Assembly (NCBI GenBank): GCA_027575765.1 | Contig: JANBPT010000464.1 | Coordinates: 1-34,618 of the forward strand | Source: Tieghemiomyces parasiticus | Lineage: Eukaryota > Kickxellomycota > Dimargaritomycetes > Dimargaritales > Dimargaritaceae | DNA length: 34,618 nt | Direction: 5' to 3' | Shown: positions 1-8,764 of the stretch, piece by piece | Numbering within the stretch: position 1 is the stretch's first letter | How the letters are laid out: each line of letters begins with the position of its first letter | Program-made: the position numbers and the translations under genes | Notes under the pieces: model-generated | Database searches by the model: none | What the model was told of the DNA's origin: nothing | The model's input: the letters and a program-made list of their open reading frames with translations, nothing else

Positions 1-1
1 T

Positions 2-343
2 GTAGAGGACGACGAAGACGACTTTGGGTCGGAGGATGATTCCCCACCCCGCCGCAAGAAGACTTCGTCGTCGTCCAGGCACTCCTCCAAATCTGGCCGC
101 GAGGCGAAGAGGCCTTCTTCCTCGTCATCCCGTAAGCCCGAGAAGAAGGCCAAGAAGGCGTCCAAGTCCCGCGATGAGGATGACGATGTTTCGGAGGTAT
201 CCGGCAGCGAGGTTGAAGAAGACCTGTCGGTCATGGACAAGAGTAACATCATCCCGGAGTCCGGCGGCCGTGGCCGGCGTACTACTCGGGGAAACCGTAT
301 CGACTACCGTCAATTCGGTCCCGATCCAGATGACTCGGAGTAG
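2..343 (+). CDS. C-terminal part of an acidic/basic chromatin-type protein with a CHZ-like motif (5' truncated by window)
   Basis: An open frame enters from the left edge and ends at TAG 341-343, giving 113 residues. It starts with an acidic run (VEDDEDDFGSEDD), continues through Ser/Lys/Arg-rich low complexity with basic nuclear-signal-like runs (RKPEKKAKKASK), then a second acidic stretch. Near the end, about positions 220-320, is DLSVMDKSNIIP, then GRRTTRG and NRIDY. This order (acidic, D..NII, G-R-R-T-R-G, IDY) resembles the CHZ motif of the H2A.Z-H2B chaperone Chz1. The tail stops about 12 residues after IDY, so this could also be another nuclear protein sharing the motif. The codons are G/C-ending like the other genes here. 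It is convergent with COX11. The coding call is fairly secure; the family is tentative. Confidence 0.6.
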   Translation, partial: VEDDEDDFGSEDDSPPRRKKTSSSSRHSSKSGREAKRPSSSSSRKPEKKAKKASKSRDEDDDVSEVSGSEVEEDLSVMDKSNIIPESGGRGRRTTRGNRIDYRQFGPDPDDSE

Positions 344-660
344 CAGGAAGCCATTCCCCCTCTCCCTCGCGTGTGGTCCATCGGTGTGTCCACCGTTATA
401 GTCCTGTTCTTTACCTGTGTAGTTTTCTTTTTATTATGCTGGGCTCCCCGGGCCACGGCGATGCGCGACCGCTTCAGTTTTGGGCTGGGACCATCCACTT
501 TTCTCACCGTAAGGTCAAAGCTACGGTGTACTGGCTATTTGATTCCTTAAAGCTCAACGTTCGGATTGTACATCATGGCAGTTTTATGATAGAGAAACGC
601 TGTCTAATAGGGCACACCGTTGTCAAGGGAAAGTTGGAGAGACGGGAGGGGAGGGGCAGC
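344..660. other. Convergent 3' intergenic region
   Basis: This stretch lies between the stop of the CHZ-like gene and the stop of COX11. It is T-rich just after 343 (around 405-437), as expected for a 3' untranslated region. An overlapping plus-strand open frame (373-759) has no recognisable content and runs into antisense COX11. I see no gene. Confidence 0.5.
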
Positions 661-1590
661 CTATTGGGCGGCAGTCGGAAGGGCTGGTTTGGGTCGCTCG
701 CTATGCGGGATGGCAGTGACCCACCCGAGCTCCTTGGCCTTGAAGAACGTGTACGATAGAGTGATGGTGTCCACATCGCGCATGAGCGGATCGTCGGCGA
801 ATTCGGGGTCGATAAAGAAAAATACTGGCATATCTACCTCCTCCCCGGCGGCCAACCGCTGTTCCTCGAAACAGAAGCACTGTAGCTTGTTGAAGTACGC
901 GCCGGCCTTCAACGGCGTAACATTGTAAGTCGCCACGCCAATTATATCGTCCTCACCCAGATTCTTGGCCGTATAGAAGGCGAGAGCGGTCTCACCAGGG
1001 ACTACATGGACCTCACGTTGTTGCGGGATGAAGGACCAATGTAGGGTATCGGAGGTGCTGGCGCTAAAGGTGATGCGGAGCGGACGGCTGCGATCTTTAG
1101 GTTTGAGCTGTTCTGGGTTACGCCGGATGGTGTCGGTATTGGGCGTGCCGCCGACTCCTGTTACGGAGCAAAAGAGACGGTAGAGCGGAACCGAGGCGTA
1201 GGTCGCTCCGATGAGACTGATAATCACGGCGACGCTGTAGAGGAGGAACTTGGTGTTTTGCTGGCCGCGGGGGTCGACAAACCGGGGTGGCGAGCGGCGG
1301 GGTCCCGACGACGACGTTGGACGGTTGGGTTGGGGTGGCGAGCCCGTAGGTGGAGTCGACGGGGTGGCTCCGGGAGTACTGTAGGGCCGACGGGGCAGGG
1401 CCGAAGGACGCCAGGCGGACGGGTGGTTAGCGAAGCGAAGCCCACTTAATGTGGTGGGGACCGTGCGGAATCGGGGCGTGAGTGCGGCGGGGGTCGTTCT
1501 AGGCTTGGACAACGCCGCAGTTGTGAACTGGCGGACACTGGCTAGCGAGGCGGAGGGTCGACGGAGGGTGGAACAAGCGAGAAAGGTCAT
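661..1590 (-). CDS. COX11: Cytochrome c oxidase assembly protein COX11, mitochondrial
   Basis: This single-exon gene encodes 309 residues. Cox11 is the inner-membrane copper chaperone that inserts CuB into Cox1. Residues 1 to about 110 are Arg/Ser/Thr/Pro-rich with almost no acidic residues, a long mitochondrial presequence. One membrane span lies at about 114-136 (FLLYSVAVIISLIGATYASV), followed by PLYRLFCSVTG with the conserved Cys141. The soluble domain carries the diagnostic copper-binding CFCF at 238-241 (KLQCFCFEEQ), then the conserved MPVFFFIDPEF and TLSYTFFK. I chose the ATG at 1588-1590 (MTFLACSTLRR) because an upstream in-frame ATG would add 57 unrelated residues before the presequence. 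The unusual feature is the extended proline-rich segment at 75-105 before the span. It lies upstream of, and on the same strand as, nothing but intergenic DNA; NFS1 follows at 2188. Confidence 0.95.
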   Translation of the reverse strand: MTFLACSTLRRPSASLASVRQFTTAALSKPRTTPAALTPRFRTVPTTLSGLRFANHPSAWRPSALPRRPYSTPGATPSTPPTGSPPQPNRPTSSSGPRRSPPRFVDPRGQQNTKFLLYSVAVIISLIGATYASVPLYRLFCSVTGVGGTPNTDTIRRNPEQLKPKDRSRPLRITFSASTSDTLHWSFIPQQREVHVVPGETALAFYTAKNLGEDDIIGVATYNVTPLKAGAYFNKLQCFCFEEQRLAAGEEVDMPVFFFIDPEFADDPLMRDVDTITLSYTFFKAKELGWVTAIPHSERPKPALPTAAQ

Positions 1591-2187
1591 TTTGTGAAAG
1601 GAAAGAAGATTGGAGGGAGTGAAGATTACAGTGAGTTGGTGGGTGCAAAGTATGATGGGAAGCGTTGGGCCTTCGCAGGGATTAGCCTGGCCTAGAGAAG
1701 GGGGCGCCGTGACTACGTACGCCAGGTATAGCAATACAACTCTGGACTTGTTGGGTCTCAAATCTAACCCTCCGGCCGATCCGGGAGCTGAGGTGACACG
1801 GTCAGGCCGAGATTCTTGCTCCTATCGCATCACGAGTGGACTCTGAGAGATGTGAGGTTGGTTGGGCCATTTTGTGGCCAGCAGTACCTTAGGTTTCAGT
1901 CTGTGCTTGCGCGCCCTCCGCGAGCCCTTTCCGCTAAATACTCTGGGTGGCGTCGGCTCCTTGAATGTAATCAGGGCATAATATCCATGTTACCGCCGTT
2001 CTCCGTACTGCTACCTCTTCTTCAAATGGCCATCAATACATATAATTGGCATTTAATTGTATTGTCGAATGTAAAAACGGAAGCCTACGTCACTGTATCT
2101 TCCGGTTCGAGGGGTAACTAAGCCCCCCCCGAACGATCATGGTACAATAGCTTATTGGCAGTTCCCAAAACAATCGTACAACAAAAT
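1591..2187. other. Intergenic region between NFS1 3' end and COX11 5' end
   Basis: About 600 bases hold the NFS1 3' untranslated region and the COX11 promoter, both genes being on the minus strand. There is no clear TATA box upstream of COX11, and none of the small open frames here looks like protein. Confidence 0.4.
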
Positions 2188-4252
2188 CTAGTGCTGCGAC
2201 CACTGGATGCTCTTGAGATCGATCCCTTCCTGCACCATTTCCCACAGAGGGCTCATCTCACGGAGCTTGTTAACGTGGCCCACCACTTTGTCGATAACGT
2301 AATCGATCTCCTGCTCGGTGGTGAACCGGCCGATACCGAAACGGATGGAACTATGCGCCATGTCTTCCTCGGCACCTAGGGCACGGAGGACGTAAGACGG
2401 CTCGAGAGACGCCGACGTGCACGCACTGCCCGACGAAAGCGCAATGTCCTTAAGAGCCATCAGGAGAGACTCACCCTCGACATACGCGAAGGACAGGTTC
2501 ACGCATCCGACGTACGAGTGCACCAGGTCGCCGTTGCGTACCACGTGGTCCAGTTTCGAAGTTATACCCTTGATCAGGCGCTCCGAGAGCTGGCTGATAC
2601 GTTTGTGGTCGTACTGAGGAGGAAAGATGGGGGGGGGGTAGACATTGGCGGGTGGTGAAGGTTATTAGTAGATGGCTTATTTTGAAGGCTGATCGGACCA
2701 AGCGCGCGTAAGGCCCGCGGTGACCTGATATTTTAACAATCCTCATAACCCCTGCACAACACGCATGGTCGGCCCGTGTGCCAGAGAGGGGAACCATCGG
2801 CGGTGGGGCTGGAAAGTGAGGTTGGTCGACGAGAGACGTAGGCCTCTATCCGAATTACCCCAATCTCTGGCCCGACCAACCAACACAGCAGCTCTCCCTC
2901 CAGCGGCCAACTCGTGACAAGTGGGCCATAACAAAACATTGCTCCAAAGAAACAACGTCGGGCGGCCCGTTCTAATCACCGGAATCATATCTAGTGGCGC
3001 TGGTGGGTAAGGAAAGGGGGAGAAGGGAAGTGCGCTCCCTGACGTACCAAAGGCAAACATAAGCACGGTGGACGGGGATGCCATGGTGGATCCTAGTCTG
3101 GCCCCTCGCTTGCTATCCCAGCCGGATCTTCACCTTCTTCTCCTCCTCCTTCCCAAACGCAAAAGACAACTTCGTACGGAAACTTACCTTCATCTCCTGT
3201 TCACTGATGGCGCACGCCGCGCCGAACCCAACAACAAGCGGTGCGGGCACAGACCCGGACCGCAAGCCGCGCTCCTGACCGCCACCGGTCTGGATCGGCT
3301 CCAGACGGACACGGGGCCGGCGCCGTACGTAGAGGGCACCGATGCCCTTGGGGCCGTAAATCTTATGCCCCGAAATCGACATCAAGTCTACGTTTAACGC
3401 GTTGACATCGATAGGGACTTTGCCGACGGCCTGAGCGGCATCGGTATGGAAAAAGATCTTGCGAGCGCGGCACATGGCGCCAATCTCGGCGACGGGTTGG
3501 ATGACGCCAATCTCGTTGTTCACGGTCATGACGGACACGAGGGCGGTGGTGGGTCGCATGGCCTTCTCCAGTTCCGCCAGATCAATGAGCCCGTTTGGCT
3601 GGACAGGCAGGTACGTTACGTCAAAGCCCTCCTCCTGGAGCACACGGCACGAATCCAGCACGCACTTGTGTTCGGTTTGCGTGGTGATAATGTGATTCTT
3701 CTTGCCCTTGTAGAATCTCGCCACACCCTTCACGCTCATGTTGTTGGACTCGGTGGCCCCCGACGTGAACACGATCTCCTTGGGATCAGCACCGATCAGC
3801 GACGCCACCTGGCGCCGCGCCACTTCGATCCCGTCCTCGGTTTCCCACCCATACTTATGCGTGCGGGAATGCGGATTGCCATACATTTCCGTCATGTAAG
3901 GCATCATGGCGTCCAGTACTCGCGGGTCCATCGGTGTCGTCGCTTGCATGTCCAGGTAGATGGGCCGCGGGCTGTCGGTTTTTTGGTCGCGGGCGGCCGA
4001 CTTGGCCACGACAGAAGACTCAAAGCCAAGCGAGGCTGGATCGGGCGTAATCACTGCTGCTGGGGCGGCCTCGCTTGTGGCTTTGGCCTGGGTGAGCGGG
4101 TCGAGTAAAGCATCCGTACGAGGTGCGGCCCGCACCGTGGCGTTGGTCGATAAGGCGCAGGTACGGTGGCTGGCTGGCAAAGTGGTGCGGAGGGTAGTCG
4201 TGGTCGAGCGGGCCAGTCGACCGACCTGGCCTAGAATGCGAGCAGACAGCAT
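2188..4252 (-). CDS. NFS1: Cysteine desulfurase, mitochondrial (two exons)
   Basis: The exons are 4252-3188 and 2613-2188, with an intron at 2614-3187 (GTAAGT donor, CCTCCTCAG acceptor, phase 0). The spliced protein has 496 residues, close to yeast Nfs1. This PLP enzyme takes sulfur from cysteine for Fe-S cluster assembly and tRNA thiolation. Residues 1 to about 50 are a basic Ser/Thr-rich presequence ([16 protein letters not shown]). Visible family motifs are [17 protein letters not shown] at 100-116, [13 protein letters not shown] near 159-171, TEHK with PLP-stacking His195, [12 protein letters not shown], and [10 protein letters not shown] with Schiff-base Lys297. The active-site loop [14 protein letters not shown] has Cys420, and the C-terminus is [13 protein letters not shown]. 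The ATG at 4250-4252 was chosen because upstream in-frame sequence (to 4519) is not presequence-like. The loop after RGLRSG reads [14 protein letters not shown], a little different from the more usual TLAPPLVAGFGEA. Confidence 0.95.
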
Positions 4253-5304
4253 GGCTGTATAATGCGAAATGCGTGGATTGAAAAAATATATATGATATAC
4301 GTAGGCCGTTGGAGAAGGATGCGCAGTATTGAGTTGCGCAGAATGACGTGTAGTCGGCTTGTAGTAGAGATTCCGAAGCTGCGCAAATGAGGAAGTGAGA
4401 ATCAGAGATATGTGTGGGTGAAAAATAAATGAACCCTGGTTGCTGAATACAGGGGGAAAGAGAGAGCGAGAGAGCAGTTTATGCTTTAGTAGGCCGCCTC
4501 CTTCTCCTTCTGCCAGCACCTGAGCTCAGGACTGTTTTCTGTGTGAACTTCAGGGGCTTACAATCCCAGCGTCACCACTCCTGCTAGGTGAGAGACTAGA
4601 GGGCGGAAAAACGCGCGCCCCTCCTGCAGGCTCTGGGTGTTGTCTTCCTATCTTGTGTCGAATAACTTTCGATTGCCATATGCTGCGGCAGCTTTAAAGG
4701 ACTCGGTGATATGCCCAAGGTCAGTGGGAACAGACCAACCACTGCTACACCCCTAAGGTTTCCTTTTCTCGGTATGGCATCTGATTAGCTAGAATGCGCC
4801 CGCACTGGACCCCCCTTTCTTTGAGTATTTCCTCCCCAACCCACCACAGGCTAGCCGTCTTGTGTGACCGGAAAGCCCAGCCGCAACAGAAGCTTACCTA
4901 GTGAGGCCCCTCGGATAGTCTATACGCCTATATCGTCCGCGATTGGCGGAATTTTACTACCTTGGTGAGTGATGGTCCGCTTATCTGATCATAAGACCTC
5001 TACCAGAGTGGTGGGCACCAGTCCCCGTTTTTCCCATCTTGCGAGGTTCCAGTGCTGTTCATATCGGATTATATTATCCCGGTCACATGACCTTAGGCAG
5101 TTAAGACGCCATACCCACCAGATCTCGATGGACAAGTTCCCGCCCAACTGCAACAAGCAGTGACACGGCCGATGAGTAGATGTGGGCAGCAAGCCTGTTA
5201 TATCATTCTTAAAACATCATCCTTATGCTAATTAAGGCTGAGAAACGCATTGATCAATTCGCAGTAGTTGGTCTTCATTTCTGAACGGGGAACCAAACAG
5301 TTCT
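4253..5304. other. Intergenic region upstream of NFS1
   Basis: About 1 kb begins with an A/T-rich tract just upstream of the NFS1 start (4279-4300, TATATATT-like on the minus strand), which may be promoter or 5' untranslated region. No convincing open frame lies between 4520 and 5304; the frames at 4969-5192 are short and unlike proteins. Confidence 0.4.
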
Positions 5305-5840
5305 TTAATATTCGACCTGCTTGAGAGTTTCCCTTGCCCTCGACATTTTTGAATAATTGTCCTTGCTGGACAGATATACGGGGTCGTCCGTCAACGTCAC
5401 AGGCTTGTCCTTAGGGACTCGAAGGTGCATAATCCTTGCCGCCAATCGTATCTCTTTCTCGCCGTGTGCTGGCATCATCGCTTCATAAGTCCGCATAGAT
5501 ACGGCAGGGACGGGTTCTTCGTATGTTTCCCATTGTCAGATGGACCTGGTTAACCAATTTCACCCTCAAATGACTGATGGCATTGTCAATACTTTAGGGC
5601 ACCCCACGCTAAGCGGTCGGGGCCTCGGGGAAGCCGACGGAGGCAGGGATGTGGCTCAGGTGACTCGAGCGCCTGGCAGTACGGTAAGAAGTAGTCCGGC
5701 TGACGTCGGAGAAAGTAACGAATAATAAAGAAAAGGAAACCTTGGAATAAAGCATGACGTGTGACAAGGGAATGACTTACAGCCAAGGTCCGGTATATTG
5801 ACACATACAAGGCCTGGTCAAAACCTGTTGCCAGGGACAT
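5305..5840 (-). pseudogene. Possible degraded or unresolved multi-exon gene (orphan)
   Basis: Three coding-like pieces lie in order on the minus strand. Exon A-like 5840-5781 encodes MSLATGFDQALYVSIYRTLA and is preceded by CTAAC and an AATGTAG acceptor-like site. It is followed by a textbook 81-base intron (5780-5700, GTAAGT...CGTCAG). Exon B-like 5699-5586 continues in phase as PDYFLPYCQAL and stops with TGA. A third open stretch, 5535-5305, encodes 76 residues (beginning QWETYEEPVPAV) of charged, protein-like composition ending QVEY-stop. I could not join B to C without meeting a stop or shifting frame. It is therefore either a decayed gene or a gene with an intron I could not resolve. No family is recognised. 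Confidence 0.3.
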
Positions 5841-6525
5841 CTACATTAGGGTGAGGGGGGTTAGCGCAACGAAACGACGGGGCGGTGGTACCAACGATTT
5901 TATGGCCGCCCTGGGTGGTACAACTAAACTGTCGGAGTCCGACCGGGGAGGAGCTAGGGCGTACGGGTACACTACTTCCGTTTTCAGGGACAACGGGTGC
6001 CACCTTTTCCGCCCAAGCGGCGGCTCGTAAGGCGACGACTCAACTATCGCGAGCCAAACTGGGGCGTGTGGCGTGATATTTATCGCCAAATGCACTAGGG
6101 CCAATGACCTGGCTGATACCGAACAGTAGTCTTACTAGACTGATATGAATTAGATAGGAAGGCGGCGAATCGATGTTCTCAGTAGGAACCCCGTATTTAC
6201 AACGGACTGCCAGTAGAGAGTGGTGCCATTGCAAGAAGGGGGGCATTGGTTGATAAACATGTACCGCTAGGGTAAAGTTGCTATAGTCAGCGGTTCACAT
6301 CTATACTCCGGTATTTATTGATACATTCTACAGTACCAGGGACGCTAGGGTAGCAACAGCGGGTAGAGGAAGGAATACAGCCGAAATGGAAGGCAATGCC
6401 AACAGAGAGGAGAAACATTGAGAGATAGATCGTACCGTCCAGATTCGTACGTACACCTGCGTTCTGACACGGCAGTCTGAGAACATTGAGGTGGACATTC
6501 GCTGCGTTCGGGGAAAGCAACAGCG
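5841..6525. other. Gene-poor stretch with overlapping short open frames
   Basis: Open frames occur on both strands at 5841-6104, and several read like protein (for example minus-strand 6024-5818 with VALRAAAWAEKVAPVV). None has a start, domain or splice sites that connect to the pieces at 5305-5840. Nothing supportable lies between 6105 and 6525. Confidence 0.3.
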
Positions 6526-7068
6526 CTAATCAAATGGAATCATCATGCCGTGTTGACTGTAATAGTAGCATAGTCGGATAATGTCATAGGTCTCCGTCAC
6601 AGTGTCCACGACATAGTCTTTCCAGGCCTGGCCCGCGCCGCACACCTTACGGAGCGTTTCCCGTTTTTTGGCGGATAGATTCCGCCAACTGACCCGGAGT
6701 TGGGTCCCTAGCTCCCGTGATCCATGTTCCAAACCCCAAGGTCTATGGTTCAGGCGCCGGGGAGTAATCTCGTTGAACGCGTCGGCTACTTGAGGGTCTA
6801 CTTCTGGCAATGACAACCCCGCCTCGAACGCGTGGGCCGCTTCGATAGCCGGTGAATCGTTACGCTTCGTAGCATCCCAGTTGGCCGGGCTGACCTGAGG
6901 ACCCTTGACTTGGTCGGCGAACTTAGGAGGGCCGGAGGTCGATACACCGGAAGTGATCACACCCTGAGCAGACAGGTGGTCATTGGTCGTCACAGTAGTC
7001 GGAGGGAGGGAGGTAGCCAACGCAACGTAGGTGCCAGCTGATGCGGTGAGAAGTAAAGAGGTCTGCAT
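6526..7068 (-). CDS. Small putatively secreted protein of unknown function
   Basis: One exon encodes 180 residues. Residues 1-20 (MQTSLLLTASAGTYVALATS) form a hydrophobic leader suggesting a signal peptide, although it has no n-region lysine or arginine. Residues 21-60 are Thr/Ser/Pro-rich. The remainder is a mixed helical-looking domain with PAIEAAHAFEAGLSLPEVD, a basic stretch near 124-141 and only two cysteines (143 and 167), ending RLCYYYSQHGMMIPFD. I recognise no family. Upstream on the minus strand is a pyrimidine-rich stretch ending TTTCAG at about 7083-7088, so a 5' non-coding exon is possible. The gene lies alone in a gene-poor region. A secreted effector-like role is possible but is inference. 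Confidence 0.55.
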   Translation of the reverse strand: MQTSLLLTASAGTYVALATSLPPTTVTTNDHLSAQGVITSGVSTSGPPKFADQVKGPQVSPANWDATKRNDSPAIEAAHAFEAGLSLPEVDPQVADAFNEITPRRLNHRPWGLEHGSRELGTQLRVSWRNLSAKKRETLRKVCGAGQAWKDYVVDTVTETYDIIRLCYYYSQHGMMIPFD

Positions 7069-7438
7069 CGTATAGGGCTAGCTGAAATAAAGGAGTAAGC
7101 GGGATACTTCAGAGATGGATAAATACTAAGGTCCCCGGATGGGCAATTAATAAGGGGCTAAAGAGCAAGTGTAGGGTGAAATGAGCGAGGGCCAGATATC
7201 CGCTTATTTGTAGGTAAAAGCATTGGCCGGGTCGGTCCTTATAGGGGCTGGAAAAAGGTTTGCGTCCTAGACTGGGTGAACGGCCAGAGTAAGTGTCAAA
7301 TGCGGCGAGATAAGCTCAGTGTGGTGTAACCAAGGCCTGCGTACAAGAAAGGGAGGCTCAAACAGGCCGGACATCCACTCTTCATCCTACAGGGACAGGA
7401 GATCAGGTGTCGGTGGGTACAACAGGATTACGAAATAA

Positions 7439-7588
7439 CGCCACTCCCCGCCCCATTCTAAATCAATTGACGAAGAGGAAAACGAAGTCCGCATTAACGG
7501 TCGGGTACAAGTAGATGAAGGCGAGGCTGAGACACCGGCGGTTAATATCCAATTAGACTCAGGTACACACCCTGCTAAGCTCAAGTAA
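7439..7588 (+). pseudogene. Short coding-like fragment, possible relic
   Basis: A 49-codon open stretch with no start codon begins after an in-frame TAA at 7436 and ends at TAA 7586-7588. Its second half reads EVRINGRVQVDEGEAE and then AVNIQLDSGTHPAKLK. The hydrophobic-x-hydrophobic-DSGT pattern recalls the catalytic loop of aspartic proteases or retropepsins, but no second motif, flap or reverse transcriptase is visible nearby. It may be chance or a remnant of an unknown gene. Confidence 0.15.
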
Positions 7589-8518
7589 TCACTCTATCCT
7601 GAGGTCACTTAATACACCTGGGTCACTGCCGTAAGATATTATGACGGGGTATGTAGCCCGAGAGGGGGAGCAACTAGAGGAAAGTCCTAGGGAGGGCAGC
7701 TGGTGAGCAGGCCGAGTACAATAAAGAAACGGTATTTATTACATACTTGATGAATCTACAATTATGGGTGACTCGTCGTCTATAAATAGGTGTGGTTCGA
7801 GTGATGACGCAAAATCGCTTGGTGTAGCTTGAGGCACTTGGTTCGGGGACTTTTCCATGGGGAGAAAGGTCCAATATTGAGTCGAGTTCGCGTCCGACAT
7901 CGGAAGACCGCCACCTTCCTATTTGACCAAAGGATGAGGATAATCCATGATGGGAATTAGAGTATTTTATAAGGGTTTCATGAAAGGAGGTGGCTCTCTC
8001 GAACTGGGAGGCTTCCTGAGGTGCGCCTTGGTAGCAATATCAGTAACCTTGCTAACCCCTAACCCTCGCCCCAACGCAAAGATCCGATACAGTTGTAAAC
8101 TAGGAAATGCCGACTACCGTCCTATTATACACTACCGGTGTTTATTGACCTTAATAAAGGTCATTAACCTTTCACGACTTTTTACTTCTCACGATACCGA
8201 GGCACAACAATGGACTTTCTCTATAACAATATTCAGAGCATGTTATTTTGTGTACAGCTTTGGGGAGCCCTGGATCCCGATCCGCAACACTCTATGCTCA
8301 GCTAATCGGTTAATTCGCGATGCTAGTCTACCCAACTCCCTCCGGTGACAGGCCAGCCCTTCTTAATACAACTATAAGTGCCGAACCCTATCTGGCAATA
8401 GATGTACAAGACGGGCTCAAGACCGCATGTTTCCTCACCCGGTCAAACAGCCTATCTTGTCTCTCCAGCTTTCAGTTGGTGCATGGTTTTCGAGTGGTGT
8501 AATATTTGTTGGTTGTTG

Positions 8519-8558
8519 CTTTTTTCGTAGATTCTAAAGGCATGGGCTACGAAAAAAA
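8519..8558. repeat. Inverted repeat able to form a hairpin
   Basis: CTTTTTTCGTAG (8519-8530) is mirrored by CTACGAAAAAA (8547-8557, the A-run continuing to 8560, then G), separated by 16 bases. The arms are perfect apart from the length of the A-run. It lies about 200 bases past the 3' end of the AA11 gene. Confidence 0.7.
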
Positions 8559-8640
8559 AAGTGAGTCAAAGAAGGTGGGTGCGCTAGCGACCAAAGCATC
8601 CAAAATGAAGGTTGGAGAGTAAGCCTTTGGTTGAAGGCTA

Positions 8641-8658
8641 TTATATATATATACACAG
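8641..8658. repeat. AT microsatellite
   Basis: A short run of alternating T and A (TTATATATATATACACA) lies in the 3' flank of the AA11 gene. No function is evident. Confidence 0.7.
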
Positions 8659-8764
8659 CTACAAGTGGGATGTAATCGGACAAGACAACCAGGACGACTT
8701 GCGTGGCTGACCATGGCTGGCCAAGTCTCCGTGCTGGGAATGTCTATATAATAAAATTCAAAAC

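Larger units (their letters stand above)
7069..8764. other. Long intergenic region
   Basis: About 1.7 kb contains no gene I can support. It holds one short coding-like fragment on the plus strand (7439-7588), a perfect 11-12 bp inverted repeat at 8519-8558 and a small AT microsatellite at 8641. The 133-residue open frame at 7947-8348 has no protein-like features. Confidence 0.4.

Noticed and set aside
3446..4108. 220-residue open frame antisense to NFS1
   Set aside because: It overlaps the conserved desulfurase exon fully and has His/Gly/Arg-rich shadow composition.
7947..8348. 133-residue plus-strand open frame
   Set aside because: It has an irregular composition, no domain, no matching codon pattern and no promoter or splice context.
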